Positions 38,582 through 47,989 are shown, counted from the stretch's first letter. The stretch: DNA of 64,000 bases from Sphaerisporangium album (GCF_003323745.1 NZ_QOIL01000004.1:1-64000), one strand, 5' to 3'. Translations and numbers: made by a program. Notes: generated by a model not told the origin, from the letters alone.

Positions 38582-39439
38582 GTGCGCATCCCCCGGCAAA
38601 CCACCCCCCGCAGGGCCGCGCTGCTCGCGCCCGTGCTGGCCGCCGCGCTGGTCCCGGCCCTCGCCGGCACCGCGGGCCCTGCACACGCGGCCGCCTCGGT
38701 GATGTCCGCCCCCGCGCGCGCGGCGGCCGTGGACCTCACCGACCCGCACAAGAAGGACATCGCCATGCAGCTGGTGTCGAGCGCGGAGAACTCCTCGCTC
38801 GACTGGAAGGCGCAGTACAAGTACATCGAGGACATCGGCGACGGCCGCGGCTACACGGCCGGGATCATCGGCTTCTGCTCCGGCACCGGCGACATGCTGG
38901 ACCTCGTCGAGCTCTACGCCGAGCGCAAGCCGGGCAACGTCCTCGCCAAGTACCTCCCGGCGCTGCGCAAGGTCAACGGCAGCGCCTCCCACAGCGGCCT
39001 CGACCCGAACTTCACCAAGGACTGGGCGACCGCCGCCAAGGACACGGTGTTCCAGAAGGCGCAGAACGACGAGCGCGACCGGGTCTACTTCAACCCCGCC
39101 GTCCAGCAGGCCAAGGCGGACGGCCTGCGCGCCCTCGGCCAGTTCATCTACTACGACGCCATCGTCATGCACGGGCCCGGCAACGACAGCGTCAGCTTCG
39201 GCGGCATCCGCAAGACGGCCATGAAGAAGGCCAGGACCCCGGCCCAGGGCGGCAACGAGACGACCTACCTCAACGCCTTCCTGGACGCCCGCAAGGCCGC
39301 CATGAAGACCGAGGAGGCCCACAGCGACACCAGCCGGGTCGACACCGAGCAGCGGGTCTTCCTGAAGGCCGGCAACCTCGACCTGAACCCGCCGCTGACC
39401 TGGAAGGTCTACGGCGACAGTTACACCATCAAGAGCTAG
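38582..39439 (+). CDS. Secreted chitosanase, glycoside hydrolase family 46
   Basis: Endo-hydrolysis of chitosan outside the cell. The 285-residue protein has an export signal with paired Arg (PRRAALLAPVLAAALVPALA), then the GH46 core with catalytic Glu in SSAENSSLDW and catalytic Asp in IGDGRGYTAGIIGF, and GTGDMLDLVELY. Normal length. The GTG at 38582 has GGAGAG upstream. The palindrome at 38,450 suggests induction by chitosan breakdown products. No chitosan-oligomer transporter is adjacent. Confidence 0.94.
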   Translation: MRIPRQTTPRRAALLAPVLAAALVPALAGTAGPAHAAASVMSAPARAAAVDLTDPHKKDIAMQLVSSAENSSLDWKAQYKYIEDIGDGRGYTAGIIGFCSGTGDMLDLVELYAERKPGNVLAKYLPALRKVNGSASHSGLDPNFTKDWATAAKDTVFQKAQNDERDRVYFNPAVQQAKADGLRALGQFIYYDAIVMHGPGNDSVSFGGIRKTAMKKARTPAQGGNETTYLNAFLDARKAAMKTEEAHSDTSRVDTEQRVFLKAGNLDLNPPLTWKVYGDSYTIKS

Positions 39440-39451
39440 CGGACAATGCCA

Positions 39452-39482
39452 CGGGCCCCCTCCGAACTCCGGAGGGGGCCCG
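39452..39482. terminator. Bidirectional terminator between chitosanase and DUF742 genes
   Basis: CGGGCCCCCTCCG and CGGAGGGGGCCCG form a perfect 13-bp stem with a 5-nt loop, 12 bp after the chitosanase stop and between convergent genes. Confidence 0.85.
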
Positions 39483-39527
39483 CGATCTATGACAAGCCCG
39501 TGCGGAAGGCCCGCCCGGACGTAGGGG

Positions 39528-39899
39528 TCACAGTGCCTGGAGCCCCTGGATCACCTCGCGCAGGATGTGTTCCCCCGGGAGCTGGGAGACGCTCGCCGGG
39601 GCCCGCACGGTCACGAGCTGCTGGTCGCGCAGGTCGCCCAGCAGGACGCGCACGACGCCGAGCGACAGGCCGCTCTCGGAGGCCAGGTCGACCACCGACG
39701 TCGGCGCCGCGCACATGCGCAGGACGCGCAGGTGCTCGGGGCCCAGCCCGGGCTGGGGCCGTCCGCCGGGGACGGCCCGCACGATCGCCACCATGTCGAA
39801 CGCGGGCCCCGTGGGACGGGTGCGGCCGCGTGTGACGGTGTAGGGGCGGATGATGGGGCCGGCGTCCTGGTCGAGCCAGCGTTCACCGCCGTCGTTCAC
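39528..39899 (-). CDS. DUF742 protein (conservon CvnC type)
   Basis: A 123-residue protein with the DUF742 pattern: IIRPYTVTRGRTRP, FDMVAIVRAVP, LGPEHLRVLRMCAAPTSVVD, LGVVRVLLGDLRDQQLVTV, and the terminal ILREVIQGLQAL. In conservons it works with a sensor kinase, a roadblock protein and a small GTPase. The GTG at 39899 overlaps the kinase stop (GTGA) with GGAGG 8 nt upstream. Here it is followed by a terminator, not by the usual GTPase gene. Confidence 0.88.
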   Translation of the reverse strand: MNDGGERWLDQDAGPIIRPYTVTRGRTRPTGPAFDMVAIVRAVPGGRPQPGLGPEHLRVLRMCAAPTSVVDLASESGLSLGVVRVLLGDLRDQQLVTVRAPASVSQLPGEHILREVIQGLQAL

Positions 39900-42190
39900 G
39901 TCCGGTCCTCCTCTCCGTCTCGGGCGCGCTGCCATCCTGCCCGGAAAGAGGAGAACATGTCAGGGGACGGCTGAAGGTGCTCCCCGCCGCCCGGACGTCC
40001 AGGCGCGCTCTCGGGCGGCGTGGCGGCGTCGCGGAGCTGCGGGGCGAGGTTCGCCTGCCGCACGCGGTGGGGAAGGCCCGCGGCGCCCTTGGAGCGCCCG
40101 TTCGCCGCGCGCCCGCCGTTCCCGGCCGCGTCGTCCGCGGACCGGCTCTCGACGGCCGCCCGCCCCTCCCCGTCGCCGGAGCCGCCCGCGACCGCGAGGC
40201 CGCCGGACGTCCCGTTCCCCCTGGACGGGCGGGCGTGGCCCGTCCCGGCCTCGACGGCGGCGATCCGCTCCAGCGAGTACTGCTCCCGGGGCACCGAGTC
40301 GGCCGAGGTGACCAGCCCTTCGGGGAGGAGGACGATCGCCGTCGTGCCGCCGTACGGCGAGACGCGCAGCGAGACGCGGATACCGCGCCGCGCGGCCAGG
40401 CGGCCCACGACGAACAGGCCCAGCCGGTCGCTGTCAGCGAGGTCGAACTCGGGGGGATCGGCAAGTCTCGCGTTGATCTGGTCCATCTCCTCCGGGCTCA
40501 GCCCGAGCCCCCTGTCCTCGACCTCGATCGCGAACCCTCTGGCCACGGCCTCGCCGCGGACCTCGACGTGGGTGTGCGGCGGGGAGAAGATCGTGGCGTT
40601 CTCCACCAGCTCGGCGAGCAGATGGATGACGTCGGTGGCGGCGTTGCCGCTCAGCGCCATGTCCTCGGGCATGGCGACGTGCACGCGCAAATAGTCTTCC
40701 ACCTCTTCGACGGCCGCGCGGACGACGTCGAACATCGGCACCGGCGTGCGCCATCCGCGGCCCGGGACGGCGCCGGAGAGGATGATCAGCCCCTCGGCGT
40801 GCCGGCGCATGCGCGTGGTCAGGTGGTCGATGCCGAACAGCTCGTCCAGCAGGTCCGGGTCGGTCACCTTGCGTTCGAGGGCGTCGAGCATCGAGAGCTG
40901 GCGGTGCAGCAGTGACTGGTTGCGGCGGGCGAGGTTGAGGAACACCTTGCCGACGCCCTTGCGGATCTCTGCCTGTCCCACGGCGGCCTGCACCGCGGTG
41001 GTCTGCACGGACGTGAACGCCTGCCCCACGCTGACGATCTCCTCGGTGGTGCCCGTGGCGATCGGCGGGGTCTCGGCGGCCACGTCGACGTCCTCGCCCT
41101 GCCGCAGCCTCCGCACGACGGAGGGGAGCCTGCGGTTGGCGAGCTCCAGGGCGACGCTCTGCAGGTGCACCAGCTCGGCGGTGATGCGCCGTCCGAAGCG
41201 GACGCACACCCACAGCGAGAAGCCGATGCCGATCAGGCCGAGCCCCGCGGCGACGCCGATCCGCCACAGGATGCCCATGGCGATCGGGGTGGCCCGGTCG
41301 GCGATCTGCCGGGCCGCGACCCCGTTCTGCCGGTCGAAGAGCCTCGTGGCGGCCTGGACGTTCTCCGCCCACTTCGCCGAGGCGGCCGGCAGCGCCCTGC
41401 CGCCGCCGACGTCCTGGCTGATCTGGTCCTCGATGGAGGAGAACCTCGTGTACGCCTGGGAGTTCTGCAGGACGAGGTAGGGCTGGCGCAGCTCGTCGTC
41501 GAGGAGCTGGAAGCCCATGTCGTACAGCAGGCGGCGCTTGGTCACCATCGCCGTGAAGGCGGTCTGCTCGTCGGTGCTCATCGTCCCCGCGGCCGCGGCG
41601 CCCACGACCAGGGCGGCCTGCTGCCACATGAGGTCGCGGCTGCGGTCGATGAGCGTGATGGCCCGCGTCGGCGGGCCGAGCTCGGGGTCGCCGGCGAGGC
41701 GCAGGCTGTCGTACACGCGGGCGACGGCGTCGGAGATCAGGTCGTAGGCGTCCAGCGTGAGCAGGGGCGTGAAGCTCTTGGCGTCGACGCGGGCCCGGAT
41801 GTCGGGCAGCCGGCCCGTCACGGTGACCAGCTCGATCGCCCGCTGGTAGATCGATAGATCCGGCACGTCCTGAACGCCGCCCGGCAGCGCCTTCTGTTCC
41901 AGCACGGCCCGCGCCTGGTCGGTCCTGGCCCGTTGCGCCTCCAGGGCGGTGCGGTCGCCGGAGGACGATCCCAGGTAGGCGAGCGACTCGTAGCGCTCGT
42001 GGTGGAGCTGGGTCGACAGGTTTCCGGCCGGGACGATCACGTTGGTGTAGATGGACTGCACCTGAAGGAGGTCGAGCCCGCTCTGCACCGTGATCGTCGC
42101 CGCGAAGGCCCAGATCCCGATCAGGGAGATCAGTGGTACCAGTGCCAGGGTCAAGATCTTGAACTTGATGGATCTCTTACGCCCACCCAT
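39896..42190 (-). CDS. Conservon-type sensor histidine kinase (CvnA-like, NIT and HATPase domains)
   Basis: A 764-residue membrane kinase-like protein. Membrane segments at ~10-32 and ~305-335 flank an extracytoplasmic nitrate/nitrite-sensor-type helical domain. A HAMP-like region and LLHRQLSMLDALERKV (possible H region) follow, then the ATPase with HLLAELVENATIFSPP (N box), EVEDRGLGLSPEEM and DRLGLFVVGRLAARRGIRVS. The last ~130 residues are Gly/Ala/Arg-rich and disordered. Conservon kinases signal through DUF742 and GTPase partners. The roadblock gene normally in second place is absent. Confidence 0.9.
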   Translation of the reverse strand: MGGRKRSIKFKILTLALVPLISLIGIWAFAATITVQSGLDLLQVQSIYTNVIVPAGNLSTQLHHERYESLAYLGSSSGDRTALEAQRARTDQARAVLEQKALPGGVQDVPDLSIYQRAIELVTVTGRLPDIRARVDAKSFTPLLTLDAYDLISDAVARVYDSLRLAGDPELGPPTRAITLIDRSRDLMWQQAALVVGAAAAGTMSTDEQTAFTAMVTKRRLLYDMGFQLLDDELRQPYLVLQNSQAYTRFSSIEDQISQDVGGGRALPAASAKWAENVQAATRLFDRQNGVAARQIADRATPIAMGILWRIGVAAGLGLIGIGFSLWVCVRFGRRITAELVHLQSVALELANRRLPSVVRRLRQGEDVDVAAETPPIATGTTEEIVSVGQAFTSVQTTAVQAAVGQAEIRKGVGKVFLNLARRNQSLLHRQLSMLDALERKVTDPDLLDELFGIDHLTTRMRRHAEGLIILSGAVPGRGWRTPVPMFDVVRAAVEEVEDYLRVHVAMPEDMALSGNAATDVIHLLAELVENATIFSPPHTHVEVRGEAVARGFAIEVEDRGLGLSPEEMDQINARLADPPEFDLADSDRLGLFVVGRLAARRGIRVSLRVSPYGGTTAIVLLPEGLVTSADSVPREQYSLERIAAVEAGTGHARPSRGNGTSGGLAVAGGSGDGEGRAAVESRSADDAAGNGGRAANGRSKGAAGLPHRVRQANLAPQLRDAATPPESAPGRPGGGEHLQPSPDMFSSFRAGWQRARDGEEDRT

Positions 42191-42322
42191 GAGACCTCGC
42201 TGGGGAGCCGCATCGTTACGCGCGGGTTATTGGTGGCGAAACAGTACCAATGGGGGTCGAGTGCAGACAGGCCCCTTAATTAACGAATCATGCCTCATTT
42301 CCGGCCGAATCTCACTGGGTCG

Positions 42323-42351
42323 TTGCATCAACTGTCTAGTTGTCAGACAAT
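42323..42351 (+). promoter_or_regulatory. Leaderless promoter with GntR operator for the EamA-GntR operon
   Basis: TTGCAT (42323-42328) and GACAAT (42346-42351) are 17 bp apart, 6 bp before the ATG at 42358. The palindrome TTGTC-A-GACAA (42340-42350), of the FadR/GntR type, overlaps the -10. Confidence 0.6.
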
Positions 42352-42357
42352 CTCGCC

Positions 42358-43314
42358 ATGGTCTCCATCCCGGCCAAGAGCGGACGCGCGCGCGGCGCCG
42401 CCGCAGGTCCCGTGGGCGTGATCGCCGCCGCCGTCCTCTGGGGGACCGCGGGCACGGCGGGGACGCTCGCGCTCGCCGGACCGGCCGACCCGATCGCGCT
42501 CGCCGCCGCCCGCCTGGTCATCGGCGGCCTCGTCCTCGCCGCCGTCGCCGGCCGCGCCGCCCGGCGCCTGCTCGCGCGCGGGCGCCCGCTGCCGCTCGCC
42601 CTCGCCGCCGTGGCCGCCGCCGCGTACCAGCTCTGCTTCTTCGGCGCCGTCACCCGCACCGGCGTCGCGGTCGGCACCGTGGTCGCGATCGGCAGCGGCC
42701 CCGTCTTCACCGGCCTGCTCTCCTGGGCCTACGACCGCAGGCGCCCCGGCCGCCGCTGGGCACTCGCGACCGCCGCCGCCGTCGCCGGGTGCGCCGCGCT
42801 GGTCTCGGGCGGCCTGTCGGGGGGCGCGGCGGTCGGCGTCGACCCGCCGGGCGTCCTGCTCGCGCTGGCCGGGGGGCTGCTGTACGCCTTCTACGCGGTG
42901 ACCGCCTCGCGGGCCATCGCGGCCGGGGCGCCGTCCAGCGCCGTGATGGTGCTCATGTTCGGGGGCGCGGCGGTGGTGATGCTGCCGATCCTGCTCTGGA
43001 GGGGCACCGCGTGGCTCGGCGAGCCGCACGCGCTGCTCACCGCCGTCTACCTCGGGTGCGCCACGACGGCGCTGGCCGCAGTCCTGTACGGACGCGGCCT
43101 GCGCGCCACGCCGGTCGCCCGCGCCGCCACGCTGACGCTGGCCGAGCCCGCCGTGGCGGCCCTGCTCGGTCTCATCGTCCTGCACGAGCGGCTCACCCCG
43201 GTCTCCTGGGCGGGGCTCGCCCTGCTCGGCGCGGCCCTGGTCGTGGTCGCCCTGCCCGAACCCGTCCGTCCGGCTCCCGCCGACCGCGTCGTGGAGGCAC
43301 AATCGTCGGCGTGA
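42358..43314 (+). CDS. EamA-family (DMT) transporter
   Basis: A 318-residue membrane protein with ten hydrophobic segments in two EamA halves; GVIAAAVLWGTAGTAGTLAL opens the first and GVLLALAGGLLYAFYAVTAS the second. It should export or exchange small metabolites; substrate unknown. No ribosome site precedes the ATG, which fits the leaderless promoter. Its stop overlaps the GTG of the GntR gene (GTGA), so the pair is coupled and probably feedback-controlled. Confidence 0.9.
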   Translation: MVSIPAKSGRARGAAAGPVGVIAAAVLWGTAGTAGTLALAGPADPIALAAARLVIGGLVLAAVAGRAARRLLARGRPLPLALAAVAAAAYQLCFFGAVTRTGVAVGTVVAIGSGPVFTGLLSWAYDRRRPGRRWALATAAAVAGCAALVSGGLSGGAAVGVDPPGVLLALAGGLLYAFYAVTASRAIAAGAPSSAVMVLMFGGAAVVMLPILLWRGTAWLGEPHALLTAVYLGCATTALAAVLYGRGLRATPVARAATLTLAEPAVAALLGLIVLHERLTPVSWAGLALLGAALVVVALPEPVRPAPADRVVEAQSSA

Positions 43315-43928
43315 AACTGCGCCCCGTCTCGACGGTCGACGCGCTCGCGGCCGCCCTGCGCCGGCGCGTGCTCTCCGGCGAGATCTCCCCCGGCACCGCG
43401 CTTCCCGAGCAGGAGCTGTCGAGCCTGTACGGTGTGGCGCGCCCGACCGTCCGCGAGGCCCTGGCCGTCCTGGTCCACGAGGGGCTGCTGCGGCGCGAGC
43501 GCAACCGCAGCGCGTACGTGCCCGAGGTCACGCTCGCCGACCTGGACGACCTGATGTACGTCCGGCGTCCCCTGGAGGATCTGATGGCGGCCGCCGTGGC
43601 GGGCCGGCGGGTGCCCCAGGCGGACGCCGCGCTGACGCGCATGGCGGCCCTCCCGGCGGACGCGCCGTGGGCCGACGTCGTCGCCGAGCACATGGCGTTC
43701 CACGAGGAGCTGATCCTCGCCGTGGGCAGCCCCCGGCTGGAACGCCTGTACGGCGCGCTGGCGGCCGAAACCCGGCTCGGGCTCGTACGCCTTCGGGCCA
43801 TATATCACGACAGAGCGAAACTGGTGGACGAGCACCGCGCGCTGCTGGACGCCATCGCCGCAGGTCCCGCCGAGGCCGCGCGCCGCGCGACGGCCGCCCA
43901 TCTGGTGCACGCCTGGGGTGCTGATTAG
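43311..43928 (+). CDS. GntR-family regulator, FCD subfamily
   Basis: A 205-residue regulator. The winged helix (residues 5-70: LRRRVLSGEISPGTALPEQE, LYGVARPTVREALAVLVHEG) is followed by a short FCD ligand domain with conserved positions in MYVRRPLEDLM, HMAFHEELI and DEHRALLDAI that usually bind a metal and an acid. The TTGTC-A-GACAA palindrome at the operon promoter is its probable site, so it likely represses itself and the EamA transporter. Confidence 0.9.
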   Translation: MKLRPVSTVDALAAALRRRVLSGEISPGTALPEQELSSLYGVARPTVREALAVLVHEGLLRRERNRSAYVPEVTLADLDDLMYVRRPLEDLMAAAVAGRRVPQADAALTRMAALPADAPWADVVAEHMAFHEELILAVGSPRLERLYGALAAETRLGLVRLRAIYHDRAKLVDEHRALLDAIAAGPAEAARRATAAHLVHAWGAD

Positions 43929-43974
43929 CCGCTTCTCTTGCGAGGACGCCTGGTGAGTCGTCACAATCGCGCCC

Positions 43975-44379
43975 ATGCACGGCAACTCAGTGCCGGACTC
44001 CTATGTGTACGTCACCGAAGAGGGCGTCACCCGTCACTACGCCGACGGCAGTGTCGAGGCCCTCGCGTGGGAGGACGTGGTCGAGGTCCGCGTCGGCGGC
44101 GTCACCGAATCCGACATGCTGATCGTCCTGCTCGACCGCGACGGCCAGGGGTGCGTGGTGCCGCGCTCCGCCACCGACGCGACCTTCCTGGCGAGGCTGC
44201 GGTACCTGCCGGAGTTCGACCTGGAGCGGCTGAGCGACGCGGTGACGTCCGCCCACGCCACCTCCGGGGGCAACGCCGGTGGCCCGGGGCACGCCGGGTA
44301 CTCCGGATACTCCGGATACGTGGTCGTGTGGCGCAGCCCGGATCCGCCGTCTCCTTTGCCGGATCTGGAGTACGACTAG
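43975..44379 (+). CDS. Hypothetical protein
   Basis: A 134-residue acidic soluble protein starting MHGNSVPDSYVYVTEEGVTR. The first ~85 residues are beta-rich with LAWEDVVEVRVGGVTESDML, suggesting a small PH-like or immunity-protein fold. The C-terminus has a short repeat (AGYSGYSGY) and a Pro-rich end. No ribosome site is obvious. No family is recognised. Confidence 0.6.
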   Translation: MHGNSVPDSYVYVTEEGVTRHYADGSVEALAWEDVVEVRVGGVTESDMLIVLLDRDGQGCVVPRSATDATFLARLRYLPEFDLERLSDAVTSAHATSGGNAGGPGHAGYSGYSGYVVVWRSPDPPSPLPDLEYD

Positions 44380-44467
44380 CGGCGCACCGGCCGGATCGGC
44401 CGCAGAGTGATCAGGCTCCGGCGGCCCTCGGGGCGGCCGCGACCGGTGGGGCGTTCCTCGGCCCGCG

Positions 44468-45220
44468 TCAGGCTCCGTGGCGGCCGGCGCCCGAGCGGAA
44501 CCGGCCGACGCCGTCGGTGGCGCTCCGGAGCGAGACCAGGCCGTGGCGGAACTCGCCGCGCAGCGCCTCCTCCTCGGTGAGCCCCTCCTGCTCCAGCAGG
44601 GACAGGCGGTCCCGCCGCATGCAGTCCTGGGGCAGGGCGGCGAGCTCGCGGGCAAGCTCCTCGGCGTTCTCGCGCGCCGTGCCCGGCGGGACGACCCGGG
44701 TGACAAGGCCCATGGCCAGTGCCTCGGCGGCGCCCACGGCGCGGCCGGTGAGGATCATGTCCATCGCCCGGCCCGTGCCGACCAGCCTCGGCAGCCGCAC
44801 GGTGCCGCCATCTACGAGAGGGACGCCCCAGCGGCGGCAGAACACCCCGAAGACGGCGTCCTCGGCGGCCACCCGCAGGTCGCACCAGATCGCCAGCTCC
44901 AGGCCGCCCGCCACCGCGTACCCCTCGACGGCGGCGATCACGGGCTTGGACAGGCGCATGCGCGTGGGCCCCATGGGCCCGTCGCCGTCCTCGCGCACCC
45001 GGTTGCCGCGCTCGGTGCCGATCGCGTGCAGGTCCGCGCCGGAGCAGAAGGTCCCGCCCTCGCCCCACAGCACGGCGACGGACGCGTCCGACTCCTCGAA
45101 GTCGCGGAAGGCCCGGGCGAGCGCGGCGGCGGTGGGACCGTCCACGGCGTTGCGCACCTCCGGACGCGCCAGCACCACCGTCGTCACCTGGCCCGATCTC
45201 ACCACCTGGATGTCAGACAT
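44468..45220 (-). CDS. Enoyl-CoA hydratase/isomerase family protein
   Basis: A 250-residue crotonase-fold protein. CoA and oxyanion-hole regions are visible in GTFCSGADLHAIG and VEGYAVAGGLELAIWCDLRV, and FGVFCRRWGVPLVDGGTVRL follows. One of the usual catalytic Glu positions appears replaced by GVPLVDGG, as in several crotonase homologues with unknown substrates. Single gene, convergent with the hypothetical protein at 43,975. Confidence 0.88.
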   Translation of the reverse strand: MSDIQVVRSGQVTTVVLARPEVRNAVDGPTAAALARAFRDFEESDASVAVLWGEGGTFCSGADLHAIGTERGNRVREDGDGPMGPTRMRLSKPVIAAVEGYAVAGGLELAIWCDLRVAAEDAVFGVFCRRWGVPLVDGGTVRLPRLVGTGRAMDMILTGRAVGAAEALAMGLVTRVVPPGTARENAEELARELAALPQDCMRRDRLSLLEQEGLTEEEALRGEFRHGLVSLRSATDGVGRFRSGAGRHGA

Positions 45221-45458
45221 GTACTGAATCTAGCTGGGGCGCGGTCATGTACACGGGTTTGGACCGTTCCGTCAAGGGAGTGCCCCGCACGGCGACGAGG
45301 CCTATTGTGGCCAATGCCCGGCTATTTCCCTTGTTGCGGATGATCTTTAGTATTTGAACGGGTACCCACGCTCCTGATGTTTCGGAGCCATGTGTCAACC
45401 AAAGCGACGCGATGGCCGTCTGCTACATAGGTCTGACAGGAGCAGGGCAGGGGTAAGC

Positions 45459-46922
45459 ATGAGGGTGGGGTTGCAGGAGCGCTCTGTCGCGCTTCTCGAC
45501 ACGGGCCCGCTGACGGCGTCGAGCATCTGGACGCGCTCCTATATGCGGGCTCTTCTCGCAGGTGACATGGCATGCGCCATGATCGCCTGCGAAGTGGTGA
45601 TGGGATTCAGGCTCTGGGTGGGCGCCTTCATCCCCTGGTCGGAGTTGCTGTTCGGCTTCGGCCTCGCGCTGGTCTGGCCCGGTGCCATGGCACTGGCCGG
45701 CGTCTACCGCGAGAAGAGTCACGGAGAGGGCAGCGAGGAGTTCCGTGGGGTCTTCGACGGAGGGGCAGGGCTGACGGCGGCGGTCGCCATCGGCGCCTAC
45801 GCCACCCAGACGATGATCGCGCGCAGTTACGTGATGGCGATGCTGCCGCTCGCCACGGCGCTCACCCTGGCGTTCCGCTACCGCATGCGCAAGCGGCTGC
45901 ACCGGCGGCGGGCCCAGGGCGAATATCTGCGGCGCGTGGTGGCCGTGGGCCACCGCACCGCCGTTCTCGATCTGGTCATGCAGTTCCGGCGGCAGCCGTA
46001 CCACGGCATGCGGGTCGTCGCGGCGTGCCTGCCGCCCGGGCAGTTCCCGGGCAACGGGCTCGACATCGACGGCGTGCCGGTGTACGGCGACTTCGCCGAC
46101 GTGGCCACCGTGGCCGGCAAGGTGTCGGCCGATGCCGTGGCCGTCCTCGCCTGCCCCGAGCTGGACGGCGCCGCGCTGCGCCGCCTGGCCTGGAGCATCG
46201 AGACCAAGGGCACCGAGCTGTTCGTCGCCCCGGCGCTGATGGACGTCGCCGGCCCGCGCACGAGCATCCGCCCGGTCGCCGGGATGCCTCTGCTGCATGT
46301 GGAGCACCCGGAGTTCGACGGCGGGCGCCAGATCGTCAAGAGCCTGTTCGACAAGCTCCTGGCGGCGGCCGCGCTAAGCGTCCTGGCGCTGCCGATGCTG
46401 GTGATCGCGATCCTCATCAGGACGACCAGCCCCGGGCCGGCGCTGTTCCGGCAGACCCGGGTGGGCCGCGACGGCCGCGAGTTCCGGGTCTTCAAGTTCC
46501 GCACGATGGTGCGGGACGCCGAGAAGCTGAAGGTCGACCTCCTTGACAACAACGAGTTCGACGGAGTGCTGTTCAAGATAAGGAACGATCCAAGGGTCAC
46601 CCGCGTGGGCGGCTTCCTGCGCCGGTACTCCCTGGACGAGCTGCCGCAGTTGTTCAACGTCGCGCGCGGCGAGATGTCGCTGGTGGGGCCGCGTCCGCCG
46701 CTTCCCGAAGAGGTGGCGCAGTACGGCACCGACGTCCGCCGCAGGCTCGTCGTCAAGCCGGGCATGACCGGCCTCTGGCAGGTCAGCGGGCGTTCCGACC
46801 TCTCCTGGGAGGAGTCCGTGCGACTCGACCTCCGGTATGTGGAGAACTGGTCGCTGATCCTCGATCTGCAGATCCTGTGGAAGACATGGTCTGCCGTCAC
46901 CCGTGGTGGAGGGGCTTACTAG
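45459..46922 (+). CDS. Exopolysaccharide priming glycosylphosphotransferase (polyprenyl-phosphate sugar-1-phosphate transferase)
   Basis: Starts the repeating unit by moving a sugar-1-phosphate onto undecaprenyl phosphate at the inner membrane face. The 487-residue protein has four to five N-terminal membrane segments, a CoA-binding-like middle domain, one more membrane helix (~315-335) and the catalytic C-terminus: SPGPALFRQTRVGRDGREF, VFKFRTMVRDAEK, RRYSLDELPQLFNV, EMSLVGPRPPLP and KPGMTGLWQVSGRSDLSWEE. The ATG at 45459 has AGGGG upstream. First gene of a tightly overlapping operon. Confidence 0.93.
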   Translation: MRVGLQERSVALLDTGPLTASSIWTRSYMRALLAGDMACAMIACEVVMGFRLWVGAFIPWSELLFGFGLALVWPGAMALAGVYREKSHGEGSEEFRGVFDGGAGLTAAVAIGAYATQTMIARSYVMAMLPLATALTLAFRYRMRKRLHRRRAQGEYLRRVVAVGHRTAVLDLVMQFRRQPYHGMRVVAACLPPGQFPGNGLDIDGVPVYGDFADVATVAGKVSADAVAVLACPELDGAALRRLAWSIETKGTELFVAPALMDVAGPRTSIRPVAGMPLLHVEHPEFDGGRQIVKSLFDKLLAAAALSVLALPMLVIAILIRTTSPGPALFRQTRVGRDGREFRVFKFRTMVRDAEKLKVDLLDNNEFDGVLFKIRNDPRVTRVGGFLRRYSLDELPQLFNVARGEMSLVGPRPPLPEEVAQYGTDVRRRLVVKPGMTGLWQVSGRSDLSWEESVRLDLRYVENWSLILDLQILWKTWSAVTRGGGAY

Positions 46923-47989
46923 TGAAGGCGCTCGTGCTCGCCGGAGGCTCAGGCACCCGCCTCCGGCCGATCACCCACACCTCCGCCAAACAGCTGGTCC
47001 CCGTCGCCAACAAGCCCGTGCTGTTCTACGGGCTGGAGGCGATCGCCGCGGCGGGCATCCGCGAGGTCGGGATGATCGTCGGCGACACCCACGAGGAGAT
47101 CGAGGGCGCGGTCGGCGACGGGTCGGCGTTCGGGCTGGAGGTGACCTACCTGCGGCAGGACGCGCCGCTGGGCCTGGCCCACGCGGTGCTGATCGCCCGG
47201 GAGTACCTCGGCGACGACGACTTCGTCATGTACCTCGGCGACAACTTCATCGTCGGCGGCATCGAGCCGCTGGTGAGGCGGTTCCACGACGAGCGCCCCG
47301 CCGCGCAGATCATGCTGACCCGCGTCGCCGACCCCCGGCAGTTCGGCGTGGCCGAGCTGGACACCTCCGGGCAGGTCGTCGGGCTGGAGGAGAAGCCGGC
47401 CGCCCCGAAGAGCGACTTCGCCCTCGTCGGCGTCTACATGTTCACCCCGGCGGTCCACGAGGGCGTGGCCGCGCTGAAGCCCTCCTGGCGCGGAGAGCTG
47501 GAGATCACCGACGCGATCCAGTGGCTGATCGACGAGGGCCACCGGGTCTCCTCCACGATCATCTCCGGCTACTGGAAGGACACCGGCAACGTCACCGACA
47601 TGCTGGAGGTCAACCGGCTGCTGCTGGAGGACCTGGACCAGCGCCTGGACGGCGCGGTCGACGACGCCTCCGAGATCATCGGCCGGGTGGTGGTAGAGGA
47701 CGGGGCCGACATCGCCCGCTCGCGCATCGTCGGCCCGGTGATCATCGGCCGGGGCGCCGTGGTGCGGGACTCCTACGTCGGCCCGTTCACCTCGGTCGCC
47801 GAGGACTGTCAGGTCGTGGACAGCGAGATCGAGTACTCCATCCTGCTGCGCCGCGCGTCGATCCACGGGGTGCGCCGGATCGAGGCCTCCCTGATCGGGC
47901 GCGACGTGGAGGTCACGCCCGCTCCCAACACTCCCAGAGCCCATCGGCTGGTGCTCGGCGATCACAGCAAGGTGCAGATTAGCTCATGA
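46922..47989 (+). CDS. rmlA: Glucose-1-phosphate thymidylyltransferase, long form
   Basis: Makes dTDP-glucose from glucose-1-phosphate and dTTP. The nucleotidyltransferase signature LVLAGGSGTRLRPITHTSAK and PVANKPVLFYGLE are at the N-terminus, FVMYLGDNFI carries the metal Asp, and residues ~245-340 form hexapeptide-like repeats (SRIVGPVIIGRGAVVRDSYV). The 355-residue length marks the StrD-like long class. The GTG overlaps the last base of the upstream stop, with GGAGGGG before it. Confidence 0.93.
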   Translation: MKALVLAGGSGTRLRPITHTSAKQLVPVANKPVLFYGLEAIAAAGIREVGMIVGDTHEEIEGAVGDGSAFGLEVTYLRQDAPLGLAHAVLIAREYLGDDDFVMYLGDNFIVGGIEPLVRRFHDERPAAQIMLTRVADPRQFGVAELDTSGQVVGLEEKPAAPKSDFALVGVYMFTPAVHEGVAALKPSWRGELEITDAIQWLIDEGHRVSSTIISGYWKDTGNVTDMLEVNRLLLEDLDQRLDGAVDDASEIIGRVVVEDGADIARSRIVGPVIIGRGAVVRDSYVGPFTSVAEDCQVVDSEIEYSILLRRASIHGVRRIEASLIGRDVEVTPAPNTPRAHRLVLGDHSKVQISS

